Origin: Tribonema minus
Taxonomy: Eukaryota; Sar; Xanthophyceae; Tribonematales; Tribonemataceae
DNA length: 64,000 nt
Reading direction: 5' to 3'
Assembly: GCA_017506865.1 (NCBI GenBank)
Contig: JAFCMP010000530.1
Coordinates: 124,001 to 188,000 of the forward strand
Shown: one piece after another, positions 61,601 through 64,000 of the stretch
Position numbering within the stretch: position 1 is the first letter of the stretch
How the letters are laid out: each line of letters opens with the position of its first letter
The notes under the pieces: model-generated
Databases searched by the model: none
Told to the model about the DNA's origin: nothing
The model's input: the letters and a program-made list of their open reading frames with translations, nothing else
Translations under genes and position numbers: made by a program

Positions 61601-64000
61601 CACCGTTTGGCAAGTCTTTGAGCAGAAGTCTCCACCGCTTGGCTTTGAGCAGACACCGACGCATGCAGTGTATTGTCCTGCACACAAACGCCATTCATTT
61701 TTCATCGCAGTTCGTGCTTAACTGTGGGTATTTGAAGTTGTGCGCTGCTAGCTCCGCTCAATCTGACACGCATCTTGTCATGGCATTGTTCATGTAATTT
61801 GAAGCACACGCGTGCTCTACACCAAACTCCAAGAACTCCTAGTACACCCTCCAATGAAGATGGCGAGACATGTCTTCAGATACATGACCAAAGGAACTGT
61901 TGTGACAAATTCAGCGTACAGTACCCAAAAAAGGTCGATGATGAGATTCACACAGCACAGCAAGAGGCGGTTCGCTGTGAGGAGGGGCCGATGCTGATGC
62001 CAGAATACCACACACCATTGAACGTGGAGAACCCGATGGTTACATTTATGCGGCACTCAGGGTAAGCCCCGTTCATCTAACCCTGACCCTCGAGCAACGC
62101 CAGGATCATCAACGACACCCCTACCTCAGTCCCCACGTACTTGAAGTAGGACCGTTAGGTTCAAGTTAGGGCTATCTGAACTCACCGTGACGTGCCGGCT
62201 GTGCGGTAGCGGGGTGACGGTGAGCACATAGGCCGCCACTGTCGCGGGGGCAAGGAGGGGCAGCGTAGCGAGGGAGGGGAGCAGAGCGACGCGCATCATG
62301 CAGCGGACATCAACACGGCGACAAACGGCAAGCTGAAGCTGGCAAAGCGAGCACGTAATGGGAACGCAGCTGCAGCGTAGACATGGCGTGGGACGCGCGT
62401 ATTGCGCACTCGCTGGTGGGACCGCGACGGAAGCTGCTGGCACAGAGCAGTTTGCTCACGCGTGGCGCGCGCTGCACGGCCTTCGGTGGCGTCCATGCAG
62501 AGCGGAGCGCTGCCGCCGGCAGGAGATGATGACGACACGCGCTGCCGAAAGCGCAGGAGCCGAACCGCGCTTGGCGGGCCTGAACCTTAGCTCTAAACCT
62601 AGCCTTAACCCTGACCCTAATCCTGCGTGCTCCTGACGCGCACCTCACACGGTCAAACCAGCTGCCGCGGTCCGCTGCGCGCGCGCGCGGAGCAATCGGC
62701 AGAGCTCCGCAGAGTCATGCGCTGTGCGCCGCCACGCATGTGCGTCAGACGCGTCGCGCAGGTGCGCACAGGCGCAACGTGGCAGCGCCCAATGTCCATC
62801 GTGCGCGACCTATGTCGCAACCATCGTGGCACACTGCAATCCGGGGCGCAAGCACATGTGCGCCTGCAGTGAACGCTCACCGTCACCGGCCTCCTGGAAG
62901 CAGCTGCGGTACCGCAGCAGCGCCGGGAAGGGGACGGCCCCCTTGTCCACGCAGTACAGGACAAACTGGCAGTCGCTGCAGGCACTGTGCACGCGGAACA
63001 GCTGCGGGGGCGGCGGCGGGGCGGAGCAGCAGCGGCGGCAGAGGCAGCAGAGCAGTGCAGCAGCAGCAGAGCGGCGTGTCGTGGTCAGTCGGTGCAAGTG
63101 CATCACCAATAGTGCGCACGGGGCTGCGCACGACAGTCCTGCGGAGCGCGACATCAATGCACTGTTGACACAGTCTTTTACAAAGTGTGTATGCCTCATC
63201 CGTGAAGGTCGAGCCTCGATTCTCGCCGGCTGACGATTTGTATCAGCTACGGGCGCTATCCCCAGTGAATTGCAAGAAGGAATGAGCACTTCTTCTATGG
63301 TGACACTTTGATTACTGTGAGAAATGACTGGCAAAAGTGCATACATCACACAATCAGCGACCAGTGCATGCACAGGGGGAGGGGCGGGGGGTATGACAGG
63401 TCACTAGCATTCGGTATGCGGCCCAGCAGCAGCAGCAGTCATCCAGCAGAGCTCTACAATCTGTCGGCGCTGAGCTTCGAGAGACTGAGCCTCTGTCATG
63501 TGAGCCGCATAGCACGTGCGGAGTTCCTCATCGCAGCACACAGCGCCGGTCTCAACGCATTGGCGGTGGGTGCGCTCTCATGCCGGCATTGGCAGTCACT
63601 GGCGCCAGCAGTCACTGCAGTGAGTGCTGGGCGCACCCGCGAGGGGGGGGGGGGCGGGGCTCACCTGATTTGCGATGCCGTCGAAGAACTCGTAGTGGTC
63701 GTTGGGGTGTATGACGGACCCCCAGACGTCGCGCACGTTCTCGGCGTACATCTGCGTCCCAGCGGCAGCAGCGGGCGCGGCGGCGGCGCGTGAGAGCGGC
63801 GCGCGAGCAGCAGCAGCAGCAGCAGCAGCAGCGGACAGAGCGCGCGAGGTGCAGGCGGCGGCGGTGCCGCAGAAGGCTGCAATTCGCCGACGATCGGCTG
63901 CGGGGGAGGCGTTGCACCGCCTCCGCGGCAGCGTCGCACGCGGATAGCGTCGGCGCCGCCAGGAAAGCGCAACTCATGTGACCTACAGCTGGTCGTCCGT
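58667..64000 (-). CDS. Gly-rich protein with a PAS-like segment (partial; 5' end off the right edge)
   Basis: Phase-consistent exons: 63665-63751, 62881-63001, 62186-62238, 60846-61076, 60053-60161 and 59284-59618. The last ends in a good donor, so a further exon must follow; 58667-58843 (58 codons, TGA) fits the phase but is tentative. The first three exons join to NVRDVWGSVIHPNDHYEFFD, then GIANQLFRVHSACSDCQFVL, then YCVDKGAVPFPALLRYRSCF. The VIHPNDH...LF and FPALLRYR...VLTVTPL pattern resembles a PAS sensor domain, but the match is by eye and weak. The rest is Met/Pro/Gly-rich, then Gly-rich and acidic (SGLSTSDLSRLDAESPFG), as in transcription regulators. The role is unknown; a PAS-type transcriptional regulator is the leading guess. 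Confidence 0.45.
61812..61997 (+). mobile_element. Possible Ty1/copia-like reverse transcriptase fragment
   Basis: A 61-codon frame contains MKMARHVFRYMTKGT, which resembles the AAKRVLRYLKGT motif near the end of copia RT domains. It lies in an intron of the PAS-like gene. No LTRs or flanking pol sequence were found, so this is at most a short relic. Confidence 0.2.
62586..62626. repeat. Degenerate telomere-type units
   Basis: Units reading CCTTAG, CTCTAA, ACCTAG, CCTTAA, CCCTGA and CCCTAA in tandem. A weaker set lies at 62076-62095. Both are in one intron of the PAS-like gene. Confidence 0.6.

Overview
This is a 64 kb piece of a nuclear genome from a GC-rich, intron-rich alga. Coding sequence is split into many short exons with GT-AG introns, and every gene had to be assembled exon by exon. 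Two metabolic genes (isoleucyl-tRNA synthetase and histidinol-phosphate aminotransferase) encode proteins that start with a hydrophobic, signal-peptide-like segment followed by a basic stretch. This is the layout of bipartite targeting to a plastid of secondary origin. That, with the GC content, C-homopolymer polypyrimidine tracts and TTAGGG-type repeat tracts, suggests a haptophyte- or stramenopile-like alga. The lineage is inference, not proof.

Layout. 1-5689 (-): plastid-type isoleucyl-tRNA synthetase, running off the left edge. 6217-10046 (-): complete histidinol-phosphate aminotransferase. 11499-18669 (-): a very large Ala/Ser-rich protein ending in a RING finger and an Smr domain, with two in-frame UAG codons and a frameshift. 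18670-22002: gene-poor. 22003-26954 (-): complete family 1 beta-glucosidase. 26955-28836: gene-poor. 28837-44156 (-): a 17-exon gene whose C-terminus is a TRF-type MYB domain with a telobox; its introns hold the clearest TTAGGG-type tracts in the window. 44436-47940 (+): complete mitochondrial stomatin-like protein 2, divergent from the previous gene. 48490-57876 (-): complete DNA topoisomerase III alpha with zinc fingers and a GRF finger. 58667-64000 (-): Gly-rich protein with a PAS-like segment, running off the right edge.

The neighbours do not form a pathway, as expected for a eukaryotic chromosome. Three are genome-maintenance factors by family (TRF-like, topoisomerase III, Smr/RING). The strongest unusual signals are: TTAGGG-type tracts, including a head-to-head pair, inside introns of the TRF-like gene; repeated tandem duplications that copy an exon edge and its splice site into the adjoining intron; an 11-bp motif (AACTTCAACTT in the sense direction) just upstream of splice acceptors; and two UAG-CAG codon pairs inside one 4.6 kb open exon.

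No rRNA, tRNA, CRISPR array or intact transposon was recognised by eye. Splice sites were read manually and checked by reading frame and exon phase, so gene identities are firmer than individual terminal exons.
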